From: Nostoc sp. NIES-4103
Lineage (GTDB): Bacteria > Cyanobacteriota > Cyanobacteriia > Cyanobacteriales > Nostocaceae
Assembly: GCF_002368335.1 (NCBI RefSeq)
Contig: NZ_AP018288.1
Location: forward strand, 7,067,435 to 7,131,434
DNA length: 64,000 nt
Direction: 5' to 3'
Position 1 is the first letter of the stretch. The number at the start of each line of letters is the position of its first letter. The notes beneath the pieces were generated by a model that worked only from the letters and a program-made list of their open reading frames with translations, was not told the DNA's origin and did not search any database. This document shows, in pieces, positions 25,929-35,300 of this stretch. A program made the position numbers and the translations under genes.

Positions 25929-26051
25929 GGTGAGCAACTAGCAAATGGGTTGAAAGCCTATGACGACGACTTGTACCAAGTTACATTACAAATGTTTACC
26001 GCAGTTCTACAAGATTCTAGGATTGAGGTTAAATAGCAACCAATTGCTCTA

Positions 26052-26390
26052 GGTTGGCGCGGTGAAACTTACCGCTTAATTAAGCGTTACCCACAAGCCC
26101 TAGAAGATTTTAACCGCGCCATTGAATTAGACTCTAAATATGCCTGGGCGATCGCACTTCGCGGTGAAACTTACCGCTTAATGGAGCATTACCCACAAGC
26201 CTTAGAAGATTTTAACTGCGCCATTGAACTCAACCCCAAACTTGACTGGGCGATCGCACTTCGCGGTGAAACTTACCGCTTAATGGAGCATTACCCACAA
26301 GCCTTAGAAGATTTTAACTGCGCCATTGAACTTGACCCCAAACATGCCTGGGCGATCGCAAATCGCGGTGAAACTTACCTAATGCTAAAG
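26052..26390 (+). repeat. 102-bp tandem TPR-coding repeats
   Basis: Three nearly identical 102-bp units plus a partial fourth, each encoding a 34-residue TPR (RGETYRLMEHYPQALEDFNC then AIEL.PK.AWAIAL). The second and third units differ at only a few bases, showing recent copying or gene conversion. Confidence 0.88.
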
Positions 26391-26540
26391 CTATACAATG
26401 AAGCTCTTGTAGATTTGAACCGGGCTATTGATTTATACCGTTTCACTTTAAAATTGATGCATTTAGACAAGCTGGGGAAGCTGGGGAAGCTGGGGAAGCT
26501 GGGGGAGAAAGAAAAATCATTTGCATGGCTGATTTCGTGA
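26181..26540 (+). pseudogene. STAND NTPase fragment 3: TPR part
   Basis: Longest open piece after the third stop, same frame as fragments 1 and 2. TPR motifs run to about 26435. The reading then derails into a run of GCTGGGGAA-type 9-mers (26473-26505), translated as KLGKLGKLG, and ends at TGA 26538-26540. The 9-mer insertion is the probable cause of the frameshift. Confidence 0.65.
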
Positions 26541-26541
26541 A

Positions 26542-27006
26542 ATGGTATTAGATTCTGACAGTGATTGGTATTTATATAATCGCGCTTTAACTTACCTAGC
26601 CCTTAATCAACCAGATAAAGCACGGGCTGACTTAGCGCTTGCCATCAAGCTTGCTAAAGAGCATTTCCAAAAAGATCCTAAAGATTGGCGTAATAGCTTT
26701 AACTTAGCTCTTTACTATTTGGCTGCTCAATATAATCAACCAGCAGAGCAGTTATATCGCTATGTTTTATCTCAAGGTGCTTCCTTAGAGCGTATCCGTG
26801 GAGCTATCCAAGACCTAAATGACTTTTTAACTGTGTTTCCTAACCATGTACAGGCTACAACTATGCAAAAGTTATTGCAGTCTTACCTCACCTTAATATT
26901 CCTGAAATTAGAGGATTTTTTCTCTAGCTATTATGCGATCGCACCTGCTGAGTTCAATCAAAATTGTCCCTTGACTCGCTGCTCAATTACATACATACTT
27001 CAATAA
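26542..27006 (+). pseudogene. STAND NTPase fragment 4: C-terminal part
   Basis: 154 residues in the +1 frame relative to fragments 1-3. It resumes TPR-like sequence (YNRALTYLALNQPDKARADL) and ends in a short helical tail. Best read as the frameshifted C-terminus of the same ancestral gene. Confidence 0.65.
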
Positions 27007-27472
27007 ATACAGTCTGGCGATCGCTTTCATATATAAATCTTTTGTTATTAATAATAAGTAGCTCAACCTAATTAAACATGAAATGTCATTACGAGCGCAA
27101 CGAAGTGTAGCGAAGTAATCGCAAAAACTCTATTTTACGTTCTTTAAAGTTTATCTACTTACTTATTTCAAAAGTACCTAAAAAAAGCATTACATCATGT
27201 CCACTCAATACACTTCAGTTAAGCCTTTCTTCTCTTTGCGACGGCAGTCGCTCATGGGGGAAACCTCCAAGACCGCGCTGCCTCTCCTTTGCGTCCTTGG
27301 CGGTACTCTTCGGGAAGCCGCTACTCTGCGAGAACGGCTTCGCCGAACGCGTCTACGTTAAAAAAATTGACTTTTACAAAGTGTTTTGACTTTAACTGAA
27401 CCATATTGTACTATGATGCACCGACAAATAAAGCAGATTATTTAATTGTTCATTACCAACTCTTCACAGTCA
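27007..27472. other. Gene-free accessory region with dispersed repeats
   Basis: No coding sequence recognised. It contains a CATTACGAGCGCAACGAAGT-type dispersed repeat (27085-27128) and the GGCAG...CTGCC repeat (27243-27282). These are followed by another GC-rich repeat-like stretch (CGAGAACGGCTTCGCCGAAC and neighbours, 27300-27358). Confidence 0.7.
27243..27282. repeat. GGCAG...CTGCC dispersed repeat, copy 2
   Basis: 40-nt copy with internal CTCATGGGGGAAACC and CGCGCTGCC end, most like the copy at 6825-6863. Confidence 0.75.
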
Positions 27473-27835
27473 TCAGTCATCAATTTGATTCAACCAATCT
27501 ACCAAATTTGATTCACTCTCAAAATCTAAAAGCGCCTCAGCCAAATTTTCTAATTGAGAAGTTTCTAACTGCTGAATACGCTCTATCAATTCCAGCTTTA
27601 CTATTCCAATACGCCGAGGAAGTTGACGCAAAATCAAAGCTAAAGCTTCTTCTTGCTTCACTTCTTTTGTTATATCCTCAATTACTTCTTGTTTGAGTTC
27701 TCGGTAATATCTGGTTTTTTTGAGGTCATCATGGGTAAACATTGCTGCCAACTCCTGACGGCTAATGCTGGGTAACTTATAGAGTACTACTGTTTCTATA
27801 ATTAAGCTTGTCATTAGTCCTTTGTCATTAGTCAT
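27473..27835 (-). pseudogene. C-terminal remnant of an Rpn-family nuclease/transposase (DUF4351)
   Basis: The 120-residue frame matches only the C-terminal third of Rpn/PD-(D/E)XK transposase-like proteins of cyanobacteria, including the DUF4351 tail (QLPRRIGIVKLELIERIQQL, then LLDFESESNLVDWL). The nuclease domain with its catalytic residues is missing. The first residues (MTNDKGLMT) come from an STRR (AATGACAAAGGACTAATGAC), so the 5' part was replaced or lost. If expressed, it would be a small protein without catalytic function. Confidence 0.7.
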
Positions 27836-28163
27836 TTGTAAATATCAATGACTACTCTCTTTCCAGTAAAAGATTACCTCTTTGCCTCTGTGTTACGGGC
27901 AGTTTGCTCAAGTCGGGAAACCCGCCCACGCAACTGCCCTCCTCTGTGGCTCTGCGGTTCGTAAAAAAATCAAACGTTTTACACCACAATACAAATAATG
28001 AACAATGGCAAAAACTACCAGATAAACTGATTGTGCAAAATAAATCTGTTGTAGCTATGTTTATGTTATTTTGACTTAAAGTATCCAAAGCTGCGATCGC
28101 TCTCATTAATCTTGCTGAAACACAGCATTAGAAAACAAACGCGATCGCTTTCACTTTTTTTAA
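27836..28163. other. Gene-free region between the Rpn remnant and tRNA-Thr
   Basis: Contains copy 3 of the GGCAG...CTGCC repeat (27898-27938), inside a longer repeat-like stretch, and three HIP1-type sites. No coding sequence recognised. Confidence 0.65.
27898..27938. repeat. GGCAG...CTGCC dispersed repeat, copy 3
   Basis: 41-nt diverged copy, with GGCAGTTTGCTCA and CGGGAAACCCG in the centre and CTGCC at the end. Confidence 0.65.
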
Positions 28164-28235
28164 AGCCGATGGCGGGATTTGAACCCGCGACCGCTCGATT
28201 ACGAATCGAGTGCTCTACCACTGAGCCACATCGGC
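28164..28235 (-). tRNA. tRNA-Thr (anticodon CGU)
   Basis: 72-nt cloverleaf on the minus strand. Acceptor stem GCCGATG / CATCGGC, D-arm GCTC...GAGC, anticodon stem CTCGA / TCGAG with loop TTCGTAA (anticodon CGT in DNA), T-arm GCGGG-TTCAAAT-CCCGC and discriminator base T. CCA is not encoded. It reads ACG codons for threonine. All stems pair perfectly. Confidence 0.97.
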
Positions 28236-28269
28236 ACATACGGAAAAAAATTATAGCACAATTAATCCT

Positions 28270-28533
28270 ATGGTAGAACAAAATCCTAAAAATCGTCTTA
28301 ATCCTGAACAATATGCCCGCCTGAAAGCAGAAATCGCAAGTCCCTATCGTGGCTTGCGACAATTTATTTATTTAGGTTGCGGTGCTTCTGGTTTGATAGG
28401 CACTTTTGTTTTCTTTTTTCAAGTTCTTGCTGGCAGAAATCTTGAAAACGCTTTACCTAACTTGGCTTTGCAAGTAGGAATTGTGACTCTCATGGTTTTT
28501 CTCTGGCGCTGGGAACAACGCCGCCAAAAATAA
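28270..28533 (+). CDS. DUF3493 domain membrane protein
   Basis: 87-residue protein of the DUF3493 family, found in cyanobacteria and chloroplasts (where LPA3-type members assist photosystem II assembly). It begins MVEQNPKNRLNPEQYARLKA, has the SPYRGLRQFIYLGCGASGLI segment and two hydrophobic helices (about residues 34-52 and 67-80). A role in thylakoid protein assembly is an inference from plant relatives. It starts 35 bp from the divergent tRNA-Thr. Confidence 0.85.
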   Translation: MVEQNPKNRLNPEQYARLKAEIASPYRGLRQFIYLGCGASGLIGTFVFFFQVLAGRNLENALPNLALQVGIVTLMVFLWRWEQRRQK

Positions 28534-28889
28534 CTATAAACAAGTACAATTACTTATAACTTGGGAAAGATGTTTTATTTCACTAAATCTTTAACAAACC
28601 TTTATATATATTTATCTTATTCAAAAAAATTAACTAATTTACAAATTCCCAAACATAAAGAGAGAAAACATAAAGAAAAGATTATGAAATCTGAAAATGC
28701 AAAAATTTCTGAGACACTGATAATTGTTCAAACGGGGTCAGCCAATTTAAAGACTCTGAATATAAATACACAGTTTTAGATGGGGTCACTTATATATAAA
28801 GACCCTAGAGTTAAAAAAACTCATAAATCTAAAAGCGCCAAGACTAACAATTTGTTAATCTTGGCGCTTTTAGTTTACCCAGAAGGGAT
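28534..28889. other. Intergenic region with bidirectional terminator
   Basis: AT-rich. An open frame (28561-28779, or from ATG 28684) has no recognisable features and is not called. The only strong signal is the terminator hairpin at 28829-28873. Confidence 0.6.
28829..28873. terminator. Long bidirectional terminator hairpin
   Basis: Perfect 15-bp stem CTAAAAGCGCCAAGA / TCTTGGCGCTTTTAG (28829-28843 with 28859-28873), extended internally by TAACA/TGTTA across one mismatch. It sits 16 bp after the stop of the minus-strand SLH gene and downstream of the plus-strand DUF3493 gene, so it can serve both. Confidence 0.85.
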
Positions 28890-30581
28890 TTACTGAACTG
28901 TTACCAAATAGGTTGAGGGAATTGGTTGGGCACGTCCAGCATTAACTAGTGCCTGGTAAACAAAGGCAGCAACTTCGGCTCTAGTCGCTTCGCGATTAGG
29001 ATTAAGTTGCTTAACTGTGGGATAGTTGATCACTAGTTGCCGTGCTGTTGCGGCTGCTATGGGGGCGATCGCATAATTAGGGATCTGAGCAGCATCAGTG
29101 TAAAAATTAATCACACTCTCGCTATTTGCACTTAAGCCCAAACCATTAGCTAAAGCTACTAAAGCCTGCACTCTGGGAATTTGCTGCTGTGGTTTAAAGC
29201 TACCATCGGGATAACCAGAGACAAATTGACTTTGGTAGGCAGATTGAATTGCAGCGTAAGCCCAAAAATTGCTCTTGACATCCCTAAACTCAATTGCTGA
29301 GCGTTTGGCTGGTGGTGTTAAAGCTTTAGTAATAATAGTGGCAAATTGGGCACGGGTTACAGGTTCATTGGGTTTAAAACTGCCATCAGGAAAGCCAGCA
29401 ATAATATTCTGGGAAGCTAAAGCCTCGATGTAGCCTTTTGCCCAGTAACCTGTGGGCACATCTTTAAAAGCAACAGGGCCACCAGGTGGTGTTTCAACAG
29501 TTGCTGCAACAAAATCTACTTGACCAAAAATCTTTTTCTGATCGATATCGTTACCAATAGCAACAATTCTATTGGTTTTAGTACCGTTATTCAAATCATA
29601 ACGAGTGTTACTACGGATCAGATTGTTGCCTGGATCTTGATTTGTACCGAGGTCTGGCAGAGCATTGACAGTTGCCACAATACCATCTTGGGTATTGTTC
29701 TGAATAACATTTTTACGCAGTACAGGCTTAGCAGATTCTGAGATATAAATACCGACTTTGTTTTGGAGAATTTGGTTTTCCGTAACTAGAGGGGTGGATG
29801 TGCCACCGATCGCTAGACCAAAACCAGTATCCTGAAATAGGTTGTTACGAACTTCTCCTTGGGCAGATTTAGCTATTGAAATGCCGTTGCCTTTGTTTTG
29901 CACAAAGATATTATTCTCAATTTTGGGATTACCCGTACCCGTAACAAAAACACCTTCTCTACCACTGCCACTAAAAGTACTGTTTTTGATAGTGGGATTA
30001 GATGATTCCACCCATACACCAGTACCGCGTTGAGCCAGGTTGGTGACACTTACACCTGTGATAGTTGTATCTCGATCAGCAAGGATAGTAATCTCCTGTC
30101 TAGCAAATGTCTTACTGGTGTAGTAACCACTGCCTGTAATCAAAATTGACTGACCTTTGCCGGTTTCATCACCTTGCAAAGTCACGCCTGGTTTGAGGAA
30201 GATTGGAAATTTTTCTCCCGTTTCCGCGTTATAAGTACCAGCAGCCAGTTGAATAACTGTACCAGCTTGAGCTTGATTGAGGGCGGCGGTAATAGTTTTG
30301 TAAGGTGCTGCGGCCGTTGCACCAGCCCCAGCAGTATCTGCACCAGTTGCTGAGTTCACGTAAATAACTGTTGCAGTTGTCGGAACTTGCGCCTTTAAAG
30401 TTGGGGCGGATGGTGAGACGATCCCAGCATTTGCCTCTCCAAGCAGTAGTGTAGACGACCCAGCAGAAATAAATAACAAAGCCGATAGCCCGGCTCGTAA
30501 GCATAACTTAGAACCAATATAAATACTGGAAGAAGGGCGAAAATTTTTTGCTGAGGAACTGTAAAAACCCCGGTATTTCAT
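28890..30581 (-). CDS. Secreted parallel beta-helix (DUF1565) protein with SLH domains
   Basis: 563 residues. An N-terminal signal peptide (hydrophobic LCLRAGLSALLFISAGSST, then ANA-like cleavage) leads to a DUF1565/pectate-lyase-like right-handed beta-helix (about residues 68-345, with repeated NPTIKNSTFSGSG and NPKIENNIFVQNKGNGISIA motifs). Three SLH domains follow (about residues 370-560, e.g. FKDVPTGYWAKGYIEALASQ and IAGFPDGSFKPNEPVTRAQF). SLH domains anchor proteins to cell-wall polymers, so this is probably a cell-surface or periplasmic protein. Ligand unknown. It ends at a strong terminator and is transcribed alone. Confidence 0.92.
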   Translation of the reverse strand: MKYRGFYSSSAKNFRPSSSIYIGSKLCLRAGLSALLFISAGSSTLLLGEANAGIVSPSAPTLKAQVPTTATVIYVNSATGADTAGAGATAAAPYKTITAALNQAQAGTVIQLAAGTYNAETGEKFPIFLKPGVTLQGDETGKGQSILITGSGYYTSKTFARQEITILADRDTTITGVSVTNLAQRGTGVWVESSNPTIKNSTFSGSGREGVFVTGTGNPKIENNIFVQNKGNGISIAKSAQGEVRNNLFQDTGFGLAIGGTSTPLVTENQILQNKVGIYISESAKPVLRKNVIQNNTQDGIVATVNALPDLGTNQDPGNNLIRSNTRYDLNNGTKTNRIVAIGNDIDQKKIFGQVDFVAATVETPPGGPVAFKDVPTGYWAKGYIEALASQNIIAGFPDGSFKPNEPVTRAQFATIITKALTPPAKRSAIEFRDVKSNFWAYAAIQSAYQSQFVSGYPDGSFKPQQQIPRVQALVALANGLGLSANSESVINFYTDAAQIPNYAIAPIAAATARQLVINYPTVKQLNPNREATRAEVAAFVYQALVNAGRAQPIPSTYLVTVQ

Positions 30582-30921
30582 TTTCGTGTCTGTGATGTGC
30601 TGAATAACAGTTGTTTAAACAGAGTTCAATATAACAGCTGTGTCGCTGTCAAACCCATGCAAAACTATACTCGATGTCCAGCGTATAATCAGCTATGTTT
30701 CGCAAGAAAATACATATATTTGGCTTTCTAACTTGGTGTCTTAGTGTTTTGGTGGTTCATCAGTCATTTTTTTAACCACTAAGGCACTAAAACACCAAGA
30801 AAAATATATTTAACTTTGAATAATTATTTTCTACCCACCCAAAGGTAGATACCTCAAGTCAGATGCTCCAACTCATAGTGATGGATATCTTAAAAAAAGA
30901 TCTTTGCAAACTTCAGGGCTA
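30582..30921. other. Divergent intergenic region with long inverted repeat
   Basis: 340 bp between the divergent SLH and DUF1400 genes, AT-rich and presumably holding both promoters. It contains the imperfect 26-nt inverted repeat at 30732-30757/30774-30799. No coding sequence seen. Confidence 0.6.
30732..30799. repeat. Imperfect 26-nt inverted repeat
   Basis: Arm CTTGGTGTCTTAGTG... (30732-30757) pairs with ...CACTAAAACACCAAG (30774-30799) across a 16-nt loop with a few mismatches. It resembles the cttggtgtcttagtggtt dispersed repeats common in filamentous cyanobacteria, here in opposed orientation. Confidence 0.7.
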
Positions 30922-31461
30922 ATGTGTTTTCACTTTTTGCCGCTACGTCGAGTCTTAGTTTCAGTTGCTAGTGCTTGTTTTTTACTCTTGGGCACTCCTG
31001 CCTTGGCAGCTGAACGAGTAATGCTCAAGTATAATGTTTTACGTGAACCGATTACAACAAAAGAGTTATCTACCTTTGCCCAAACTGGCAAACTCTCAAC
31101 TCTACTACAAGTCACAATACTTTTGGCCCAACAAGACCCTGAGATTATTCGTCAGTATTTGACAACACCAATCAAAATCAGCCCTACAGATTTAGATAAA
31201 GTTTTTAATAGTGAGATTGGAGATACCACATTAGGCGAGTTAAGTCAAGTTTTGCACACCCGATCTCGCCAAGGAGATCAGCAAGCTTTACGTTCTGCTT
31301 TCGTAGCTTCTGCTAGCCAAGATCAGCAAATAACATTGTTAGAAATTATTCAAAATTATCCAGCGGCAGAAGTTGAAATTGAAGCAGACCGTTTAGAAAC
31401 TGCTAACAATCAACTCCGCCGCTTGCAAGCAAGCCTGCCAGATATACTTGGTTCTAAATAA
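30922..31461 (+). CDS. Secreted DUF1400 domain protein
   Basis: 179 residues from the ATG at 30922 (the frame opens at a TTG 18 bp earlier). A signal peptide (LVSVASACFLLLGTPALAAE) is followed by the DUF1400 domain (VMLKYNVLREPITTKELSTF, then TLGELSQVL). In many cyanobacteria DUF1400 is the N-terminal part of a larger alpha/beta hydrolase. Here it stands alone, so no catalytic activity is expected. Probably periplasmic. Function unknown. Confidence 0.82.
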   Translation: MCFHFLPLRRVLVSVASACFLLLGTPALAAERVMLKYNVLREPITTKELSTFAQTGKLSTLLQVTILLAQQDPEIIRQYLTTPIKISPTDLDKVFNSEIGDTTLGELSQVLHTRSRQGDQQALRSAFVASASQDQQITLLEIIQNYPAAEVEIEADRLETANNQLRRLQASLPDILGSK

Positions 31462-31467
31462 GGGTTC

Positions 31468-31665
31468 TTAATAAGCTAAAGTTTCTAAAGTTTCCCGCAA
31501 ATAACGCTGTACTTGTTGTTCAAGACGTAATTCTCGTAATTGACCAATACTTTCTAACTGCCAGCGTTGGAAACCTGAACTAGCAGCGATCGCTTCTTTG
31601 AGATGATTCCATATTTCACTATCACGAGAAAATTGGCGATCGCTAGCAGCTCTAATTTTAGCCAT
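31468..31665 (-). CDS. Small conserved cyanobacterial protein
   Basis: 65-residue soluble protein (MAKIRAASDRQFSRDSEIWN and onwards), rich in charged residues and probably helical. No known domain. It begins 6 bp after the stop of the preceding membrane-protein gene on the same strand, so the two are probably co-transcribed. Confidence 0.68.
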   Translation of the reverse strand: MAKIRAASDRQFSRDSEIWNHLKEAIAASSGFQRWQLESIGQLRELRLEQQVQRYLRETLETLAY

Positions 31666-31671
31666 AGTTTC

Positions 31672-32283
31672 TCATTCCTCAGTTTCAACTTTTACAGTGC
31701 GCTGGGGCAAGATCTGATTAACCCGCACCCCAAATATCGTAAAATCCTGCTTAATCTTTTCTAAAGATAATGGTTCTAGGGCAGCAAATTCTGTGTCATT
31801 GGTCACTAAAATTCGTGCTGCACTCACGGGAATTTGTAAAAATAGATTGCTTGCTAAAAAGGTTAAAGCAGCTAGTATTAAACCCAGGATGCGCCATTGC
31901 GGTAGAAAACTAGCTAAATTGATCGCCAGTGGAGCAATTTGATAAAGCTGCCACAGTATGCCAATCGCTAATATTGCTACCAGAAAGGACAATACATGAT
32001 TTAACTTTGTATTAGTTAAACAAAGGATTTTACGTTGCTGTTCAGTCAGGTTTTCTGGCTTAACAGCTACTCCTAAGATAGCAAATATGTAAAAAGGGCG
32101 ACGCAACTGCATCCACAATAAAGGTAAAATCCCAACGCTTCCTACTAGGCAAAGTTCCATCCATACTGGTAAAACTGGCTTGCCTACGGACAAAAACAAT
32201 AAACACATTGTTAGCAGGATTGGGAGTATCGCTAAACCAGCGACGTGAATCCACAAGATAGGTTCAGAGCGAAATGAGCGCAT
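31672..32283 (-). CDS. Low-complexity-tail-type membrane protein
   Basis: 203 residues with four or so hydrophobic helices and the N-terminal motif MRSFRSEPILWIHVAGLAIL. This matches the cyanobacterial family known as low-complexity tail membrane proteins. This copy lacks a long repetitive tail and ends in VKVETEE. It lies downstream of infB on the same strand, separated by a GAGTTAG/GAGTTAT STRR (about 32288-32330). Function unknown. Confidence 0.75.
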   Translation of the reverse strand: MRSFRSEPILWIHVAGLAILPILLTMCLLFLSVGKPVLPVWMELCLVGSVGILPLLWMQLRRPFYIFAILGVAVKPENLTEQQRKILCLTNTKLNHVLSFLVAILAIGILWQLYQIAPLAINLASFLPQWRILGLILAALTFLASNLFLQIPVSAARILVTNDTEFAALEPLSLEKIKQDFTIFGVRVNQILPQRTVKVETEE

Positions 32284-32379
32284 ATTAAAGTTATGAGTTA
32301 GGAGTTATGAGTTAGGAGTTATGAGTTTTTTGACTCCTAACTTAGTAACTCTAAACTCCTAACCATTTTACCCTCAGCA
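32284..32379. repeat. STRR between infB and the membrane-protein gene
   Basis: GAGTTAGGAGTTAT-type heptamers (32288-32330) facing a CTCCTAACTTAG... segment (32333-32362). The two arms are complementary, so the transcript can fold as a hairpin downstream of infB. Confidence 0.75.
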
Positions 32380-35300
32380 CTATTTTGTCAGTGTGAGAGT
32401 ACGACGCTTTGTAACCATTTGGTAGGCTTCGATGATGTCACCTTCAGCCCAGTCATGGAATTTATCAACGCCAATACCGCATTCATAACCGGCATTGACT
32501 TCACGGGCATCTTCTTTCATCCGTTTGAGGGAGTCAAGAACGCCTTCATAGATCACCTTACCGCTACGACGCACCCGCACTTTGCAGTTACGGATGAGCT
32601 TGCCAGATAGAACGTAGCAACCAGCAACGGCACCACGACCAACTGGGAAGACGGCACGAACTTCGGTTTGCCCCAAGGGTTCTTCCACCAATTCTGGCTC
32701 TAAAAGACCTTCCAAGGCTCCTTGGATATCTTCTAAGAGTTTGTAGATGATGTTGTATTCCCGGACATCTACACCTGCTTCATCAGCTGCTTGTCTGGCT
32801 CCACTGGCATAAGTCGTGTTGAAGCCAATGATTACAGCGTTACTGGCGGCGGCTAAGTCGATATCTGTCTCGGTGATTTCGCCAGCAGTAGCCAACAACA
32901 TCCTAATTTGGACTTCGTTTTGGGGAATTTGCTTGAGCGCTCCCACAATGGCTTCTACTGAACCTTGCACGTCTCCCTTTAAGATCAAGTTGAGTTCTTT
33001 TAACTCGCCTTCTTGTGCTTGAGCCGAGAGGGTTGTGAGGGTAACACGTCCTTGTAAGAGGCGTGATAGGCGTTGTTTGTCGGCGCGATCGCCTGCTAGG
33101 GCGCGTGCTTCTTTTTCGTTCTCGAAGACCTCGAAATCATCGCCTGCGGCGGGAACATCACTTAAGCCCAACACCTCAACAGCAAAGGAGGGACTAGCAA
33201 TGTCTACTCTTCTGCCTCTGTCATCGACCATTGCCCGGACTTTACCAAATGCCGAGCCTGCTACCAACATGTCTCCTACATGCAGGGTACCGTTTTGGAT
33301 CAACAGAGTTGCAACTGCTCCCTTTGCCTTATCCAGATGTGCTTCAATGACAGTTCCTTTGGCAGTCCGGTCTGGGTTGGCATTGAGTTCTTCTACTTCT
33401 GCTACCAGTAGGATCATTTCTAGGAGCGTATCGAGATTTTCACCCTTGATTGCGCTCACAGGAACCATGATTGTTTCACCACCCCATTCTTCTGGCGTCA
33501 AGCCATATTGGGTGAGTTCTTGTTTGACACGCTCTGGCTGTGCCCCTTCTTTGTCAATCTTGTTGATTGCTACTACAATTGGCACTTCGGCGGCTTGAGC
33601 ATGGCTAATGGCTTCAACGGTTTGGGGACGAACGCCATCATCAGCAGCCACTACCAAAACGGCAATGTCTGTCACTCTGGCTCCCCGTGCCCGCATGGCT
33701 GTGAATGCTTCGTGACCAGGGGTATCCAAGAAGACTATCTGCTGCTTATTACCCTCATGTTCGATATCCACATGGTATGCACCAATGTGCTGGGTAATAC
33801 CACCAGCCTCACCAGCGGCAACTTTGGTTTTGCGAATTGAGTCGAGCAGTGTAGTTTTACCGTGGTCTACGTGACCCATAATTGTGACTACTGGTGGACG
33901 ACGATGGAGATTTTCTAGGTCTGCCACGTCAATCATTTCAGTGACTTTACGGGCTTCTGCTTCTCGTTCAGCCGTTTCCACTTCTACTTCTAGCTCTTTA
34001 GCTACCAAAGTAATTGTGGGGATATCTAAATTTTGGGTGATACTCACCGCCATGCCTTTGATGAACAGGATTTTTACAATCTCTGTATCAGCAACAGCCA
34101 ATATATCAGCCAGTTCTTGCACTGTCATTGGCCCTGTGATCACCACTTTTTCCGGTCGCTCACGCTTGGTTTCTACTTCTTGGCGACGGTTTTGATCCCG
34201 GTTAGAACTGCTTCTTTTTGTTTTAACTGTTGGCGTACTTACCAAGGCTGTGGCTGCTGTCTGTCCAGGTTTAGTGGCCTTGGGTTTGGGGGGACGAGCG
34301 ATGGAAAGGCTGACTTGGATGGTTGCTGGTGTATCTAGATCATCATCATCTAGAAGATCCTCATCTTCAAAATCGTCATCTAGAATTGGCTTGACTCGCT
34401 TGCCTTTTACAGCTCCCTTGCCACTTTTTTCTTTTACCTCGTCAATAATTTCTTCTTCAACCCACTTTTTACCACCTTTGTTTATGCGAGGTGGTGTTGG
34501 GCGTTTTAGGTCTAGGAGATCAGGTGTGATTACCTCGTCTACAACCTCTGTTTTTCCAGGGCCCCCTGGCATTGCTCTGGGGGGAGTAGCAATCGGCATG
34601 GCTGCTACAGCTTCCGATGGCCTTACTGGTCTAGTGGGTCTTTGTCCATCTCCTGTTGGTGCTGCACCAGGAGGTCTATTACCTCGTTGCTCTGGTTTGA
34701 CTGGGGAGGGTGTGGAACGAGCATGTTTTGGTACTGGCGCTTGTGGCGTTTCTGTTGACGTTGCCTTAGCTACTTTGGGCTTGGGGCCGTCGCTGCGATC
34801 GCGTTTGAGAATTGGTTTTTCTGCCGGACTTCCCTGGTCAATAATCACCGCAGCCTTCTCCGCCGCTGGTCTTGCGGGAGGAGATACCAGTTGTGGCTTA
34901 GTGGGTTTTTCCGGTTTTGGTCTCGGTGGAACTACTTTTTCCGGTTTCTTTTCAGCAGCTATTGTTTCCGGTATTTGTTCCTTGACCTGCAAAGGAGGCG
35001 TTTGTTCTGCCTCTTTGACAACAGGTTCAACTGAGGTCTCTGATTGATTCCGGGGTACAGGTCGAGTTGGTGCCGTCGGCTTCATGGGTGAGACAGGTGT
35101 AGCGAAGGGTCGTGGAGGTGCAGGGGGATTAACTTCAGAAGCAGCAGCCATTGGATTATTAGCAACTGACGCCTCTGGGGCGTTGGAGGTAGGATTTCTC
35201 AATATTTTGGGTTTACGAATTTCCAAAATTTGTTGTTTGTGAGGTAGGGCAGGTCGGTTGCGAGAGCCAGTTTGTGGTGAATTTGGTTTCTGACTGGATG

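Larger units (their letters stand above)
24414..27006 (+). pseudogene. Disrupted STAND-type NTPase with C-terminal TPR repeats
   Basis: One ancestral gene read in a single frame from the ATG at 24414, broken by TAA (24801-24803), TAG (25926-25928) and TAG (26034-26036), then frameshifted between about 26440 and 26541. Parts in order: N-terminal linker, P-loop (GQGGVGKST, residues 53-61), Walker B-like VVLFFDTYER, a winged-helix-like segment (GWAYHDVVKTQMLRHKR) and then TPR units. STAND NTPases act as regulated switches, some in antiviral defence, but this copy's role is unknown. The frame between stops still reads as good protein, so the decay looks recent. Each stop is one substitution from a sense codon. 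Confidence 0.8.

Noticed and set aside
28561..28779. 72-residue frame after the DUF3493 gene
   Set aside because: AT-rich, no domain, TTG start without ribosome-binding site; the 31-codon ATG version is too short to support.
34250..35047. 265-residue plus-strand frame inside infB
   Set aside because: Shadow of the Pro/Lys-rich IF-2 linker; low-complexity Ser/Gly/Leu translation.
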